Assembly (NCBI GenBank): GCA_947497755.1
Contig: CANMHT010000013.1
Span: forward strand, 22,520-86,519
Origin: an uncultured Polaribacter sp.
GTDB taxonomy: Bacteria > Bacteroidota > Bacteroidia > Flavobacteriales > Flavobacteriaceae
Reading direction: 5' to 3'
DNA length: 64,000 nucleotides
Below are positions 1 through 9,143 of the stretch, piece by piece (the first letter of the stretch is position 1; each line of letters starts with the position of its first letter). The translations under genes and the position numbers were made by a program. Under the pieces are notes generated by a model. It searched no databases. It was not told where the DNA came from and was given only the letters and a program-made list of their open reading frames with translations.

Positions 1-270
1 TATACAGAAGCTGCTACTAAGAATAAAGCTTTTCTTTTTCCTGTTGGAAAGTACTGGAAACAGTATGAAAAGCTTCCAAATAAAATTTCATTGTATAGCA
101 ACGATGCTTTTCATCCTTCTAAGATTGGAAGTCTATTAACAGCGTTAACGATTTTTAAAGAATTATATCCGAAAGAAAATTTACAAAAGCTACTTTTTAA
201 AGATGTTAGTTTTTGGGCAGAGCATTTAAAATCTTATCAGCTTCTTTTACAAACCTTAGAAATTGATTAA
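1..270 (+). CDS. SGNH/GDSL-type hydrolase, C-terminal fragment
   Basis: The reading frame is open from the first base and ends in TAA, giving the last 89 residues of a protein whose start lies outside the window. The tail contains DAFHPSKIGSLLTAL, which fits the last conserved block (DxxH, catalytic Asp and His) of SGNH/GDSL esterases. The substrate cannot be told from this piece. The stop codon overlaps by 3 bases the stop of the convergent minus-strand gene. The family call rests on one motif, so it is moderate. Confidence 0.6.
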   Translation, partial: YTEAATKNKAFLFPVGKYWKQYEKLPNKISLYSNDAFHPSKIGSLLTALTIFKELYPKENLQKLLFKDVSFWAEHLKSYQLLLQTLEID

Positions 271-1244
271 TTCTCTAAAGCCAATTTTAGTTCCATTTTA
301 GGTTTGGTGTAATAGGTAAAATTTACTGCTTTATGAACAATTGGTTTTTGTATTTCCATCTCTAAACCTCTAGAGATAGAAGAATCATTACATAACAATT
401 TCAAATTTTTATACACATTCACCTGTGTAGCAAAATACATTTTATGGTAATCTACAGCCTTACTTAAATCTACTTTTACTGTTTTAAATTGATGAGGAAA
501 TAAATTAAACATCTTACTCTTCTCTACTCTTTCTCGTACATCAAATAAGGTCTTTTCAAAAACAAGTTCATTCTCTCGCTTAAAATACAAGTCTATCTTT
601 ACATTTTCTGGAACCACTGCAATTTCTTCAGAAAACTGAGGCAATAAATTCCATAAAATGGGTACATAACATTCTCTATACAAAAGAGCATCTAGCGTTT
701 CACTAAATAAAATATGATAGCTTTTTGGGTTTTCTACTTTAAAAATAGTTGCATCAGACAAATAACTCGTCTTTACATACTCTTTTAAACTTAAACTTTC
801 AATTAAAAACTCCGCTTTCTCTAAAGAATCCTTGTTTATTTCTAACAAAGTAAATTGTACTTCCTTAGGAGTAAACAAAGGCGCAACCAAGGTGAAAAAT
901 GGCGCATAAGGCCCACAACCTGCATAAAATATATGAATTGTTGTATTTGGATGTTCTTGTTGTTTGTCTTTTATAGCACGAACCAAACCTTTTAAAAACT
1001 GGGTAGTTCTTTTATAATCTAAAAAACATTCTGCTGCGTGTTTAATAGACAATGCCATGCCTTTAGAGGCCGGAATAGAAACCGCATCTTTAATCTCACC
1101 ATCATGTATAGAAATTTGCGTGGTTTCTTTAAAATAATTGTACAACTCATTAATAATATCAATGGAGGTTTCAGAATCGTACTCCAGTTCCAGTAATTTC
1201 TTAGAATAGCTCTTTACATCAACTAAGGCTCCTATAGCTTCCAT
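267..1244 (-). CDS. SAM-dependent methyltransferase-like protein
   Basis: A 325-aa soluble protein. The stretch IHIFYAGCGPYAPF (about residues 104-117) looks like motif I of class I SAM-dependent methyltransferases, followed by LLEINKDSLEKAE, which fits the acidic end of strand beta-2 that holds the ribose of SAM. The later segment ILFSETLDALLYRE resembles the motif IV region of PRMT-like enzymes. No target can be named. The 3' end overlaps the convergent upstream hydrolase gene. The ATG start is the only reasonable one. The fold assignment is fairly safe; the reaction is not. Confidence 0.6.
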   Translation of the reverse strand: MEAIGALVDVKSYSKKLLELEYDSETSIDIINELYNYFKETTQISIHDGEIKDAVSIPASKGMALSIKHAAECFLDYKRTTQFLKGLVRAIKDKQQEHPNTTIHIFYAGCGPYAPFFTLVAPLFTPKEVQFTLLEINKDSLEKAEFLIESLSLKEYVKTSYLSDATIFKVENPKSYHILFSETLDALLYRECYVPILWNLLPQFSEEIAVVPENVKIDLYFKRENELVFEKTLFDVRERVEKSKMFNLFPHQFKTVKVDLSKAVDYHKMYFATQVNVYKNLKLLCNDSSISRGLEMEIQKPIVHKAVNFTYYTKPKMELKLALEN

Positions 1245-1323
1245 TCATTATTTTCTCTTTGGTGAAATCAATGAGCTAAAATAGAAGAATAATTAAGAAA
1301 ACCAAGGGGTAAAAATACCCGAA

Positions 1324-1680
1324 TTATGAATTTTTCTTATCGTAAAAAAGATAAATCCAGATTACTCTTGATAATCGATAATTAATCGTTCCAGCTAAAG
1401 TAACCAGTATGATAATTCCAATAAATGTTTTGATAAAACCTAGACTAAAAAAGACATTTAAAATGATAAACAAGGCTACAGCTTCGGCTACAATTAAAGC
1501 ATAACTCACAAACATTGCTCCAAAGAAAAATCCAGATTCTTTTTCAAATAAGAAGTTACACTTTTTACATGATGTATCCATTTTCGGAATCTTAAACAAC
1601 AGTAAATTACCTCTATAATTAAAGATTTTCTGACTTTTACATTTCGGACAAACTCCTTTAGCTATCGAAAATATAGACAT
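1324..1680 (-). CDS. DUF983 family zinc-ribbon membrane protein
   Basis: A 118-aa protein with two CxxC pairs (C11/C14 and C38/C41) forming a probable zinc ribbon, followed by two hydrophobic segments (about residues 52-76 and 80-98). This layout, with the GFFFGAMFVSYA stretch entering the first membrane helix, is that of DUF983, a small inner-membrane family common in Bacteroidota and alphaproteobacteria and without a known role. It stands alone between the methyltransferase gene and a divergent AraC regulator gene. Confidence 0.85.
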   Translation of the reverse strand: MSIFSIAKGVCPKCKSQKIFNYRGNLLLFKIPKMDTSCKKCNFLFEKESGFFFGAMFVSYALIVAEAVALFIILNVFFSLGFIKTFIGIIILVTLAGTINYRLSRVIWIYLFYDKKNS

Positions 1681-1785
1681 TGTTTTTCGTTTAAATTAAA
1701 ATCCCACAAAATAAATCATATTTGTCCAATTATTGTTTAACTGTAAATTGCTTTTTTTTGTACTTTTAAGACATAATTAAACTTT

Positions 1786-2661
1786 ATGCATTCTCTACCA
1801 ATTTTAAATATTCATCAATTTGAAAAGGAAACAAGCCTAACCGATTTCTATTGTAATGATTTGAGTAAACATTTAGAAAAAAACAAAAAACTTGTTTACA
1901 AACCGCATAAGCACGATTTTTATTTGTGTATTTTATTTACAGAAGGTACAGGATTACACGAAATTGACTTTACTACTTTTACGGTACAGCCTGGCGCTGT
2001 TTTCTTTTTAAAACCAGGGCAAACACATTCTTGGCAGTTTGATTCTACTCCTAATGGTTATATCTTTTTTCATACACAGAGCTTTTATGAGTTAAATTTT
2101 TCCAGTCATTTTTTAACTCAGTTTCCATTTTATTATTCTCAAAAAAACACACCCGCTTTATATATCAATGCTGATGAAACTCAATATTTAGCGACAAAAT
2201 TTAAGGAATTGTATCAAGAGTATCAGCAAATAAATGCTTTTCAAGAGTTAAAAATTACCAGTTTACTCAATGCTATTTATATTGATTTAGCTCGATTATA
2301 CATCCATTTAAAACCTCAAGAAGTAAATTCTTCTATACGCTATATGGAAACTTTACGTCTTTTAGAAAATGAAATAGATAAGCATTATTTATTAGAAAAA
2401 TCAGCTAGTTTTTATGCAAACGCCTTGCATATTTCTCCCAAACATTTAAACCGTATTGTAAAAACTACGTTGAACAAAACGACCTCTGAGTTAATTATGG
2501 AACGTGTTATTTTAGAAGCCAAAAGAATGATAGTACATACACAAAACTCATTAAGTCATATTTCAGAAACTTTGGGCTTTGAAGATTATGCCTATTTCTC
2601 TAGAGTTTTTAAAACAAAAGTGGGAATTACACCTTTGGGTTTTAAGAAAAGGTACTTGTAA
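1786..2661 (+). CDS. AraC-family transcriptional regulator
   Basis: A 291-aa one-component regulator. Residues about 40-100 form a cupin-like sensor (HKHDFYLCILFTEGTG, then PGAVFFLKPGQTHSW), the usual N-terminal effector domain of AraC-type proteins. Residues about 190-290 carry the double helix-turn-helix, ending in the typical GFEDYAYFSRVFKTKVGITP signature. The gene is divergent from the DUF983 gene and has no obvious operon partner, so its target is unknown. Confidence 0.9.
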   Translation: MHSLPILNIHQFEKETSLTDFYCNDLSKHLEKNKKLVYKPHKHDFYLCILFTEGTGLHEIDFTTFTVQPGAVFFLKPGQTHSWQFDSTPNGYIFFHTQSFYELNFSSHFLTQFPFYYSQKNTPALYINADETQYLATKFKELYQEYQQINAFQELKITSLLNAIYIDLARLYIHLKPQEVNSSIRYMETLRLLENEIDKHYLLEKSASFYANALHISPKHLNRIVKTTLNKTTSELIMERVILEAKRMIVHTQNSLSHISETLGFEDYAYFSRVFKTKVGITPLGFKKRYL

Positions 2662-2829
2662 ATAAACCGAACATATAATTAATTAAAGAAGTCTAAAAAA
2701 CAGCTAACAGAATGGATAATTAATTGCTATATTTAAACAAAAATTGAAAACACAAACAACCTAATATAATTTTCTTACCCCATAAATTATATACAGAAAT
2801 GTTGTACTTATTTCGAAAAAGAGAGACAA

Positions 2830-3285
2830 ATGAAACACTTTATATTTCTAACGACAATTGCAATTTTATTCAGTATTAAGAGCTATTCTCAAGAAGAGAA
2901 AATTAACTCTATTAATTTGATAGAAATTAATTCTGATATTAAATTCAATTGGGATAATGCTACTAGTAAGATTATAAAAGATAAACTTTGGAAGAAATTA
3001 AAAACTTCATACCAAACCCATAAAAAAACACTGATACAAGAGGTAAGTAATCATAAGCTAACCAAAGCAAAAGTCTGTAAAGTTAAAGGTTATCTCACTA
3101 AAGGACAAATGGCCTTTATAATACTGGATCAATTAGAAGATATTCCTTACGCTTTAATCTTTAAGGCTCAATATTGTATTAGCTATTTGGATTGTCCTTA
3201 CATCGGTGGTCTAATAGAATCAATTAAGTATAATAAAAATGCAAGTGAACAACTTATGCACTATTTCTACAAAGAAAAAAAGTAA
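2830..3285 (+). CDS. small secreted protein of unknown function
   Basis: A 151-aa protein with a clear signal peptide (hydrophobic residues 3-17, probable cleavage after SYSQ at about residue 21). The mature part is basic and lysine-rich, with two cysteines in CISYLDCP near residues 117-123 that could form a disulfide. I do not recognise a family. It lies alone between the AraC regulator and a frameshifted small gene. Confidence 0.6.
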   Translation: MKHFIFLTTIAILFSIKSYSQEEKINSINLIEINSDIKFNWDNATSKIIKDKLWKKLKTSYQTHKKTLIQEVSNHKLTKAKVCKVKGYLTKGQMAFIILDQLEDIPYALIFKAQYCISYLDCPYIGGLIESIKYNKNASEQLMHYFYKEKK

Positions 3286-3452
3286 CTTTATACAACTTAG
3301 GTGTAAAAATGCAGTTTTAATTAAAGTAATCAAAGATGAAAGTTGCTAACACTTTATTTCAAATCATATCTGCCTATCGGTAGGATACAATTCATAGACT
3401 AAATGCTAAACACATTTATAAAAAAGATAAACCTTAAGTAAAATAATTAATT

Positions 3453-3733
3453 ATGGGAATGGGACTTGGTCACTTAATGGACTTGAACAGAAAGCTTCAA
3501 AATAATAAAAATTTACTCTCCACTAAAAGAGCCAAAGCAAGATCAACAAAATACTCAAAAAACATAAGTCTAAAAGGCTCTGAAAATTCAAAAGAAATAA
3601 ACAAGATTTCTGAAAAAGAACTGAATGAAATCAAAAAAACACAAGAGAGCGAATTCGTAAAGAAAAAAGGAAAGAATATATTCTCACAGGAATATTAATT
3701 GGAATTGCTCTAGCTATTTGGTTTTTAATATAA
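3453..3733 (+). pseudogene. small C-terminal-anchored membrane protein gene with a frameshift
   Basis: The frame from ATG 3453 encodes a polar, basic 81-aa product (start MGMGLGHLMDLNRKL) that stops at 3698. A second frame, entered at the run of seven A at about 3633-3639, reads RKEKRKEYILTGILIGIALA and onward to a stop at 3731-3733. That adds a convincing transmembrane tail. One missing A, or a -1 slip on the A run, would join both halves into one protein of about 93 residues with a C-terminal anchor. Either the gene is broken, or slippage makes two products. No function is known. Confidence 0.6.
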
Positions 3734-3985
3734 AATATCATCTGCAAATCATTATGAGAATATTTCACTCTAATCGAATATTTGGAATTAATAATCAAAT
3801 CTGTTTTAAAAAATTTTGATAAAAAAGAAAATAGAAAGATTTAACTGGAATAAGTTAAGTAAAAGAGTTGTTTTTTTACTCAGTTCTTCATTAGCTTTTA
3901 CTAAAAACTTCGTAACGAATAAAAAAAATTGAACAAATAACTAATGTTAACAAAACCGCCCAAAAGCTTATCTAAATATTTTTTT
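3734..3985. other. intergenic stretch without a gene
   Basis: AT-rich spacer between the frameshifted small gene and the operator-promoter region of the esterase-like gene. No ORF with plausible protein features and no strong hairpin seen. Confidence 0.6.
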
Positions 3986-3990
3986 GTAAA

Positions 3991-4008
3991 ACTACACTTT
4001 AGTGTAGT
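3991..4008. promoter_or_regulatory. perfect dyad, BlaI/CopY-like operator
   Basis: Sequence actacact-tt-agtgtagt is a perfect 8-bp inverted repeat with a 2-base centre. The tACA...TGTa architecture matches known operators of BlaI/MecI/CopY repressors. It ends about 21 bases before the TAGTTTTG box at 4030-4037, so it covers the place where the -33 element of a Bacteroidota promoter would sit. A repressor bound there would block transcription of the gene at 4086. No BlaI-type gene is present in the window. Confidence 0.55.
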
Positions 4009-4029
4009 ACACAAATAATTGATTGAAAG

Positions 4030-4037
4030 TAGTTTTG
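4030..4037 (+). promoter_or_regulatory. -7 box of Bacteroidota-type promoter
   Basis: TAGTTTTG fits the TAnnTTTG consensus bound by the Bacteroidota primary sigma factor. It lies about 49 bases upstream of the ATG at 4086 and just downstream of the dyad at 3991-4008. Confidence 0.5.
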
Positions 4038-4085
4038 TCTTAAGGATACAAAAATCAAAACACAATCAATCTTTTAAGCAAAAAA

Positions 4086-5351
4086 ATGAAATACAAATTA
4101 CCATTACTATTATTGATACTAAGTTTAAGTGTTTTTTCTCAAGACAATAAAATTAAGTATTTAACAAAAAATCGATTTGACTTGAATTCACCGAATTTCA
4201 AGTTTCCACAAAACAACTTTCAACTAATAGGATTTGGGGCTTACCACGGTAGTCAAAAAACTGAAACCACAGAAATTGCCTTAATAAAGGCACTTGTTAA
4301 GAATGGAAAAATTAAGTATTATCTTCCAGAAACCGACTTTAGTATTGCCTATTATTTTAACAAATATCTTAAATCTGGAACCACGTTACAACTAAAAGAA
4401 CTGGTTGAACATTATGGTAGTAGAGTTCCGCAAGATAAAAGTATTGCGACTTTTAAAAAATGGAAAATACTCAAATCAATTAATGATACACTTCCTAAAG
4501 AAAACAAAATTACCGTTTTAGGAGTAGACCTTTTAGTGAGCTATAAATTTACAGCTAAGCATTTATTGGAACTAATAGATTTAAAACTTAAAAATAGAAA
4601 ATCATCAAAGGAGTTAATCAAAATGATTAAAAATGATACGGTTAATTTTTTTCCTTATTCTGCAACATATTCAAAACAAGTTCTAATGAATTTTGTAAAA
4701 GATTTCGAGAACAATAAGAATGAATTTAAAAGCCATATCATCGATCGTTTTTCATTCCATCATATCGTTAAGAATTTAAAAGAAACATTTGTTGACTTCG
4801 ATAATGCCCAAAAAAGAGAACGATTAATGTATGAAAACTATGTAGCATTAAGTCCTCAATATAAATTTGCTGAAAAAGCGCAATTTGCAAGATTCGGTTT
4901 TTTTCACCTCGAAAAACAATGGGAAGGCAAAAACCCTTCTTTCTTTTTACAATTAATAGAAAACAAAATTATAGCTAGAGATAAATTACTTTCTGTGATG
5001 GGCTATTTAACAGAGAGCAGAGTGCTTTGGGGTAGAGTTTTAGATGATAATGGTAAATATAAAGGCTATAATACTGAAGGAGGTTATGGTATCGGAGATT
5101 ACGAAAAAGAATACTTTCTCGGTATTGATAAACTAAAGAATACTAAAATTTCAGACATTACGCTTTTTCGTTTAAATCAAAAAGGAACACCATATGCTGA
5201 TGAAATACCTGATCTAATGGAAATTGTAATGTCAGACAAAAAATCTAATGGTGATTTGGTCAAAGGAAAATCCACTACTGAATATTTAGATTATGCCGTT
5301 TTAATTTCTAAGTCTAAAGCTAGTGAACCCATAGAAGAAATGGATAAATAA
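4086..5351 (+). CDS. secreted erythromycin-esterase-like protein
   Basis: A 421-aa protein with a signal peptide (hydrophobic core at residues 5-17, probable cleavage after VFSQ). The block LIGFGAYHGSQKTET followed by YYLPETDFSIAYYFNKYL resembles the GExxHG...E...F core of the erythromycin esterase/EreA-like superfamily. RERLMYENYVAL and FFHLEKQW match the later conserved regions. The usual Glu before the His is replaced here (GAYHG), so a macrolide esterase role should not be assumed. Export suggests a periplasmic hydrolase. It probably answers to the BlaI-like operator upstream. Confidence 0.55.
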   Translation: MKYKLPLLLLILSLSVFSQDNKIKYLTKNRFDLNSPNFKFPQNNFQLIGFGAYHGSQKTETTEIALIKALVKNGKIKYYLPETDFSIAYYFNKYLKSGTTLQLKELVEHYGSRVPQDKSIATFKKWKILKSINDTLPKENKITVLGVDLLVSYKFTAKHLLELIDLKLKNRKSSKELIKMIKNDTVNFFPYSATYSKQVLMNFVKDFENNKNEFKSHIIDRFSFHHIVKNLKETFVDFDNAQKRERLMYENYVALSPQYKFAEKAQFARFGFFHLEKQWEGKNPSFFLQLIENKIIARDKLLSVMGYLTESRVLWGRVLDDNGKYKGYNTEGGYGIGDYEKEYFLGIDKLKNTKISDITLFRLNQKGTPYADEIPDLMEIVMSDKKSNGDLVKGKSTTEYLDYAVLISKSKASEPIEEMDK

Positions 5352-5466
5352 ATATTGCCTAATATTACATAAAAATAATACTACCAAAGTATAAACATAA
5401 AACCGAAAGATTTGTGAGTGAAATTTCGTTGTTGCTCATATACTATAACATTCAACAAAGAACTAA

Positions 5467-5979
5467 GTGAAATATATAACCGAAATAACACCTCAACCAA
5501 TCTTGGAAGTTGAAACAAAAGATTTGTTTGAAATCAGTTCTCATTCAGAAATAAATTGTGAATTTGTTAACGTAAAAAATGCTTCAACATTAGAACCTCT
5601 TATCAATCTAAAAATTACATCTGATTATCCTCCAACTTTTAAACAAAGTGAAGTTGTTGATACAATGCTTATCGTTGGATACGGAAATAGATTCTCAATA
5701 TTTGGTTTAAAAAAGAAGGAAATAAAAGTACAACTGTCTTTTGATGGATATTTTGGTTCTTTCAAAGTTGATCATGGAGAAATTTTTATTACAACTGATG
5801 CTGAAATTATAAATTTAAACCTTCAAGGAATCAAAAATTGGGAAACAAATCATCTTGGTATTGATGGTGTTATAATTTCACAAATAACAGAAACGGAAAT
5901 AATTGGAAGTGGTGAATGGGATCCACCAAGCGGTTGGAAATCGTTTGTATTGGATCGAAAAACTGGCAAGAAAAAATAA
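5467..5979 (+). CDS. hypothetical protein
   Basis: A 170-aa soluble protein starting at GTG. It is rich in short beta-strand-like segments (for example VVDTMLIVGYGNRFSIFG and KVDHGEIFITTDAEI) and ends in SGEWDPPSGWKSFVLDRKTG. The pattern suggests a small beta-propeller or WD-like immunity-type protein, but I do not recognise the family. A strong terminator follows directly. Confidence 0.5.
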   Translation: MKYITEITPQPILEVETKDLFEISSHSEINCEFVNVKNASTLEPLINLKITSDYPPTFKQSEVVDTMLIVGYGNRFSIFGLKKKEIKVQLSFDGYFGSFKVDHGEIFITTDAEIINLNLQGIKNWETNHLGIDGVIISQITETEIIGSGEWDPPSGWKSFVLDRKTGKKK

Positions 5980-6005
5980 AACCCGAAACTTTCGTTTCGG
6001 GTTTT
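5978..6005. terminator. bidirectional rho-independent terminator
   Basis: Perfect 12-bp stem aaaacccgaaac / gtttcgggtttt with a 4-base loop, with A run on one side and T run on the other. It serves the + gene ending at 5979 and the convergent porin gene ending at 6014. Confidence 0.85.
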
Positions 6006-6013
6006 ATCTAATT

Positions 6014-6796
6014 TTAAAAACGGTAAAAAACAAAAAAAGCGGATACTAATTGATGTTCACTTCCTAGTTTAACTATCGGACTTTTTGCGGCGTTTCCTAT
6101 CAATAAATTATAACGTATGGCTGTACCTAACATCCATTTTCTATTTAGCAAATAACTAAAATTAGAAGAAATGCCAATGTCTTTAAATCCTGCATCTAAT
6201 CTATAACTAGACAAACCACTTGCTAAGCTACTTGTTGAATTTATTCCAAAATAGGTATTTAAATAGTTTGCTGTTGCCAAAGAGGTATTAACAGAAGTCC
6301 TCGAGATTATTTTTTTCTTTCTATACGTATATCCTACTTCTAAATTGGCTAAACCTCCATCATTTACTCCAGAAATATCTTGAGTATAACTGGCTTTAAT
6401 ATCTAAGTTTTTATAGGTATACTTAGCAAACAAACCAGCTCCAAAAGCAAATTTAATCTCGGATAAAAGTGCTATTTGCTCATTTGAAACTGCGTTACCC
6501 CTGTTTATTGTTCCTAATAAAATAGGACCAAAATTCCATTTACGGTTCGATAATACATTCATTTCTGTATTCAATCCGTTTACTCTAATATATTTACCAC
6601 CCAACCAATTAGCAGAGAAATTAATCATTGGCAATATTCGGTAATTCTCTGCTCCAGCATATTCAGGTAACAAAGCAGCACCTGCTCCAATACTGTAAAA
6701 TATTTTTTTCGGTTTTTGTTCCTTGGTTTGTGCCATTGCAGTATTGATAAAAATTAAACTACTTATTAGGCTTATTCTAATGATATTACTGTTCAT
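6014..6796 (-). CDS. MipA/OmpV family outer membrane protein
   Basis: About 260 aa from ATG 6796. This start gives a clean signal peptide (MNSNIIRISLISSLIFINTAMAQ has a hydrophobic core at residues 8-19), whereas the longer frame would run into the upstream gene. The mature protein opens with IFYSIGAGAALLPEYAGAEN, the typical first strand of MipA/OmpV proteins, and ends in the aromatic FFVFYRF expected of a beta-barrel. It probably sits in the outer membrane. It is last in a minus-strand run of five genes. Confidence 0.8.
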   Translation of the reverse strand: MNSNIIRISLISSLIFINTAMAQTKEQKPKKIFYSIGAGAALLPEYAGAENYRILPMINFSANWLGGKYIRVNGLNTEMNVLSNRKWNFGPILLGTINRGNAVSNEQIALLSEIKFAFGAGLFAKYTYKNLDIKASYTQDISGVNDGGLANLEVGYTYRKKKIISRTSVNTSLATANYLNTYFGINSTSSLASGLSSYRLDAGFKDIGISSNFSYLLNRKWMLGTAIRYNLLIGNAAKSPIVKLGSEHQLVSAFFVFYRF

Positions 6797-6822
6797 TATA
6801 AAACTTGTTTTTACTTTTAAGA

Positions 6823-8046
6823 TTATTGTTCTTTTTTTAAAGTTATTACTGTTATCTCTGGCCAAATACCAACTCTTCCTGGATATGCTAAAAAACCAAA
6901 ACCTCTATTCACATTTAAGAATCGATTGTTTTCTTTATAAATACCTGCCCAATATTTATAGCGCCATTTAATTGGACTCCATTTGATCCAATTCGGTATT
7001 TCTATACCCATTTGCATTCCGTGAGTATGACCGCTTAATGTTAAATGATATTTGTTTTTATTACCCTTAACTTCTTCTTCCCAATGAGTTGGATCATGAC
7101 TTAAGAGTATTTTAAAATCGTTTTTAGCAATTCCTTGAGAAGCTTTATTTAAATCTCCATTTTTTCTAAAACCTTTTCCCCAATTCTCCACTCCAATGAT
7201 GGCTATTTTATCGGTTGCTTTTTCTATAAAACGATGCTCATTCAACAACAAATCAAAACCTATTTCCTGTTGAATAGATTTTAATGCTTCTAGATTTTGT
7301 TTTTTTTGGACTTTACTTTCCCATCTTACATAATCCCCATAATCATGATTTCCCAACACAGAATACATACCATCTTTTGCAGAAAGTTTTGAAAACATTG
7401 TTTTCCAAGGATTCATTTCTGACGCTGTAAGGTTTACCATATCTCCTGTGAACAAAATCACATCAGATTTTTGTTGATTTATCAAATCAATTGCATAAGA
7501 AATTTGTTCTTTATTATCAAAACTACCACTGTGTAAATCGCTTATTTGAGTAAGCTGATAACCATCAAAAGCTGTTGGTAAATCTTTAAAATACAAGGTG
7601 TACTTAAGAACTTTAAAATTGTATTTACCTTTAATTACTCCATATAACAATGAACTAAAAGGTATTGCCGCTAGTCCTAAAGCTAATTGCTTTACAAACT
7701 TTCTTCTTGAAGGCAAATGAAACGATTCTATGGTAGAATTTGTAGTTGTAAAATAAGCATAAGTTCCTTTTAAAAATCGATAAACATCTTCTCCCAAAAA
7801 AACAAATGCTATCACAAGTTTTGATATATAAACTATTAAAAATACACCTATAATTATATTGGATGTTTTAATTGACAAAGATTGTCTTCCTATAGAATAG
7901 GTATATAGTGTTAATCCAAGAATTAAACCGCTTAATAGTATATAACAAATCTTAACCCATTTAGAATTAGATAGTAGTTTTATAAATTGAAACCCATAAA
8001 AATCTATCAGTAACAATCCTACACAAAATAAAATAACTCTTAACAT
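6823..8046 (-). CDS. membrane-anchored metallophosphoesterase
   Basis: A 407-aa protein with three or four N-terminal membrane segments (about residues 1-120), then a calcineurin-like phosphoesterase domain. All metal-binding motifs are visible: QISDLHSGSFDN, FTGDMVN, VLGNHDYGDY, LLSHDPTHW and LSGHTHGMQMG. This matches the YkuE/YaeI-like group of dinuclear-metal phosphohydrolases, some of which act on lipid substrates; the substrate here is unknown. The gene is close to its neighbours and is probably cotranscribed with the SDR genes upstream. Confidence 0.9.
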   Translation of the reverse strand: MLRVILFCVGLLLIDFYGFQFIKLLSNSKWVKICYILLSGLILGLTLYTYSIGRQSLSIKTSNIIIGVFLIVYISKLVIAFVFLGEDVYRFLKGTYAYFTTTNSTIESFHLPSRRKFVKQLALGLAAIPFSSLLYGVIKGKYNFKVLKYTLYFKDLPTAFDGYQLTQISDLHSGSFDNKEQISYAIDLINQQKSDVILFTGDMVNLTASEMNPWKTMFSKLSAKDGMYSVLGNHDYGDYVRWESKVQKKQNLEALKSIQQEIGFDLLLNEHRFIEKATDKIAIIGVENWGKGFRKNGDLNKASQGIAKNDFKILLSHDPTHWEEEVKGNKNKYHLTLSGHTHGMQMGIEIPNWIKWSPIKWRYKYWAGIYKENNRFLNVNRGFGFLAYPGRVGIWPEITVITLKKEQ

Positions 8047-8063
8047 ATTTTATCTTTTAAGCT

Positions 8064-8435
8064 CTAATGTTGTTTTGGTTTCTGATATCTTTTCCATGTT
8101 ATGGTTTTACTAAAAATACTCACCTTTATTTTTAACTTTAAAAGATCATTTACTGGTGTTAGCTCAACATCATACCATTTCTTTCGTGATGGAGCATAAA
8201 TTTTTCCTTTCCATTTGTTGCCTTTTTGAGTAATTTCTTTTAGTATTAATTCGCCAATTTTATAGCTTTTATTAGCTGTACTTCTTCTGACTCCTTGATA
8301 CTTTTTATTTTGTTTCAACACTTCAATTACTGTATTGTTTTTATCTACTGTTACCCAAAAGCCTTCAATAGCTGTTTGCGCATGAAGTGTTATTGTGCTT
8401 ATAAAAAGTACTGTTGTTAAAAAAATATTTCTCAT
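8064..8435 (-). CDS. DUF2147 family secreted protein
   Basis: A 123-aa protein with signal peptide (LTTVLFISTITLHAQ, cleavage near residue 19). The mature domain begins IEGFWVTVDKNNTVIEV and continues with the KGNKWKGKIYAPSRKKWYD block typical of DUF2147 periplasmic beta proteins. Function is unknown. It sits 17 bases upstream of the phosphoesterase gene and 3 bases downstream of an SDR-like gene, so it is in the same operon. Confidence 0.75.
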   Translation of the reverse strand: MRNIFLTTVLFISTITLHAQTAIEGFWVTVDKNNTVIEVLKQNKKYQGVRRSTANKSYKIGELILKEITQKGNKWKGKIYAPSRKKWYDVELTPVNDLLKLKIKVSIFSKTITWKRYQKPKQH

Positions 8436-8438
8436 GAT

Positions 8439-9140
8439 TTAGTTCATTAAGTTTTTTAAATTTATTGGTGCTCTTTCTTCTAAAAATCTATTTAATTCGG
8501 TCTTTTTTAAAATGAATAATTCAGCTTCTCTTTGTTGAATTTCATAATAAGAAAGCAACATCACTTCTGCTACTTTCTTTGCCTCGATTGGAGTGTATTC
8601 TCTTAATGCTGGAATAATTCTTGACAAAAAAGTAAAAAAACGCAAGGCAAACTTCTCACCTAAACGTGGTTGTGTTCGTTTACCAATCAGTCCGTTAGGT
8701 TTTATAATAATCGTTTTCTCAAATTTTAATTGTAAGATAGATTCTTCTAGTTGGGCTTTCATTTTTCTATAATAATTACTGGAGGCTAACTTTGCCCATG
8801 GAGAAGAAACAAGTACATAACTCTGCACATTATTATCAGCAGCAATTTTTGCCGCCTGATATTGATACGTATAATCAACTAAATACTGTTGTTCTTTACT
8901 TCCTGCTTGTTTTAATGTAGTTCCTAAACAAGAAAAAAGCACATCACCTTTTATATATTTTATATAATCTTCTGTTTTGTTAAAGTCAATGATACATTCT
9001 TCTAACTTAGGATGTCTTGTCACTGTTTTTCTTCTTGTGATGAATTTTATACTAGTACATTGTTCGTCTTTTATCAATTCTTTTATTAAAAAACTTCCTA
9101 CCAATCCTGTACCTCCTAAAACGACTGCTGTATATTTCAT
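8439..9140 (-). CDS. NAD(P)-binding oxidoreductase, HTATIP2-like atypical SDR
   Basis: A 233-aa Rossmann protein. The N-terminus VVLGGTGLVGSFLIKEL is a GxxGxxG dinucleotide-binding loop. DVLFSCLGTTLKQAG and SYVLVSSPWA follow, as in the atypical SDR group related to human HTATIP2/TIP30. The usual YxxxK is present as YYRKMKAQLE. The reaction is unknown. It lies 3 bases from the next SDR gene. Confidence 0.8.
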   Translation of the reverse strand: MKYTAVVLGGTGLVGSFLIKELIKDEQCTSIKFITRRKTVTRHPKLEECIIDFNKTEDYIKYIKGDVLFSCLGTTLKQAGSKEQQYLVDYTYQYQAAKIAADNNVQSYVLVSSPWAKLASSNYYRKMKAQLEESILQLKFEKTIIIKPNGLIGKRTQPRLGEKFALRFFTFLSRIIPALREYTPIEAKKVAEVMLLSYYEIQQREAELFILKKTELNRFLEERAPINLKNLMN

Positions 9141-9143
9141 AAA

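Noticed and set aside
4086..5351. A functional macrolide-resistance esterase
   Set aside because: The likeness is distant, the Glu before the conserved His is replaced, and the protein has an export signal; only the superfamily is claimed.
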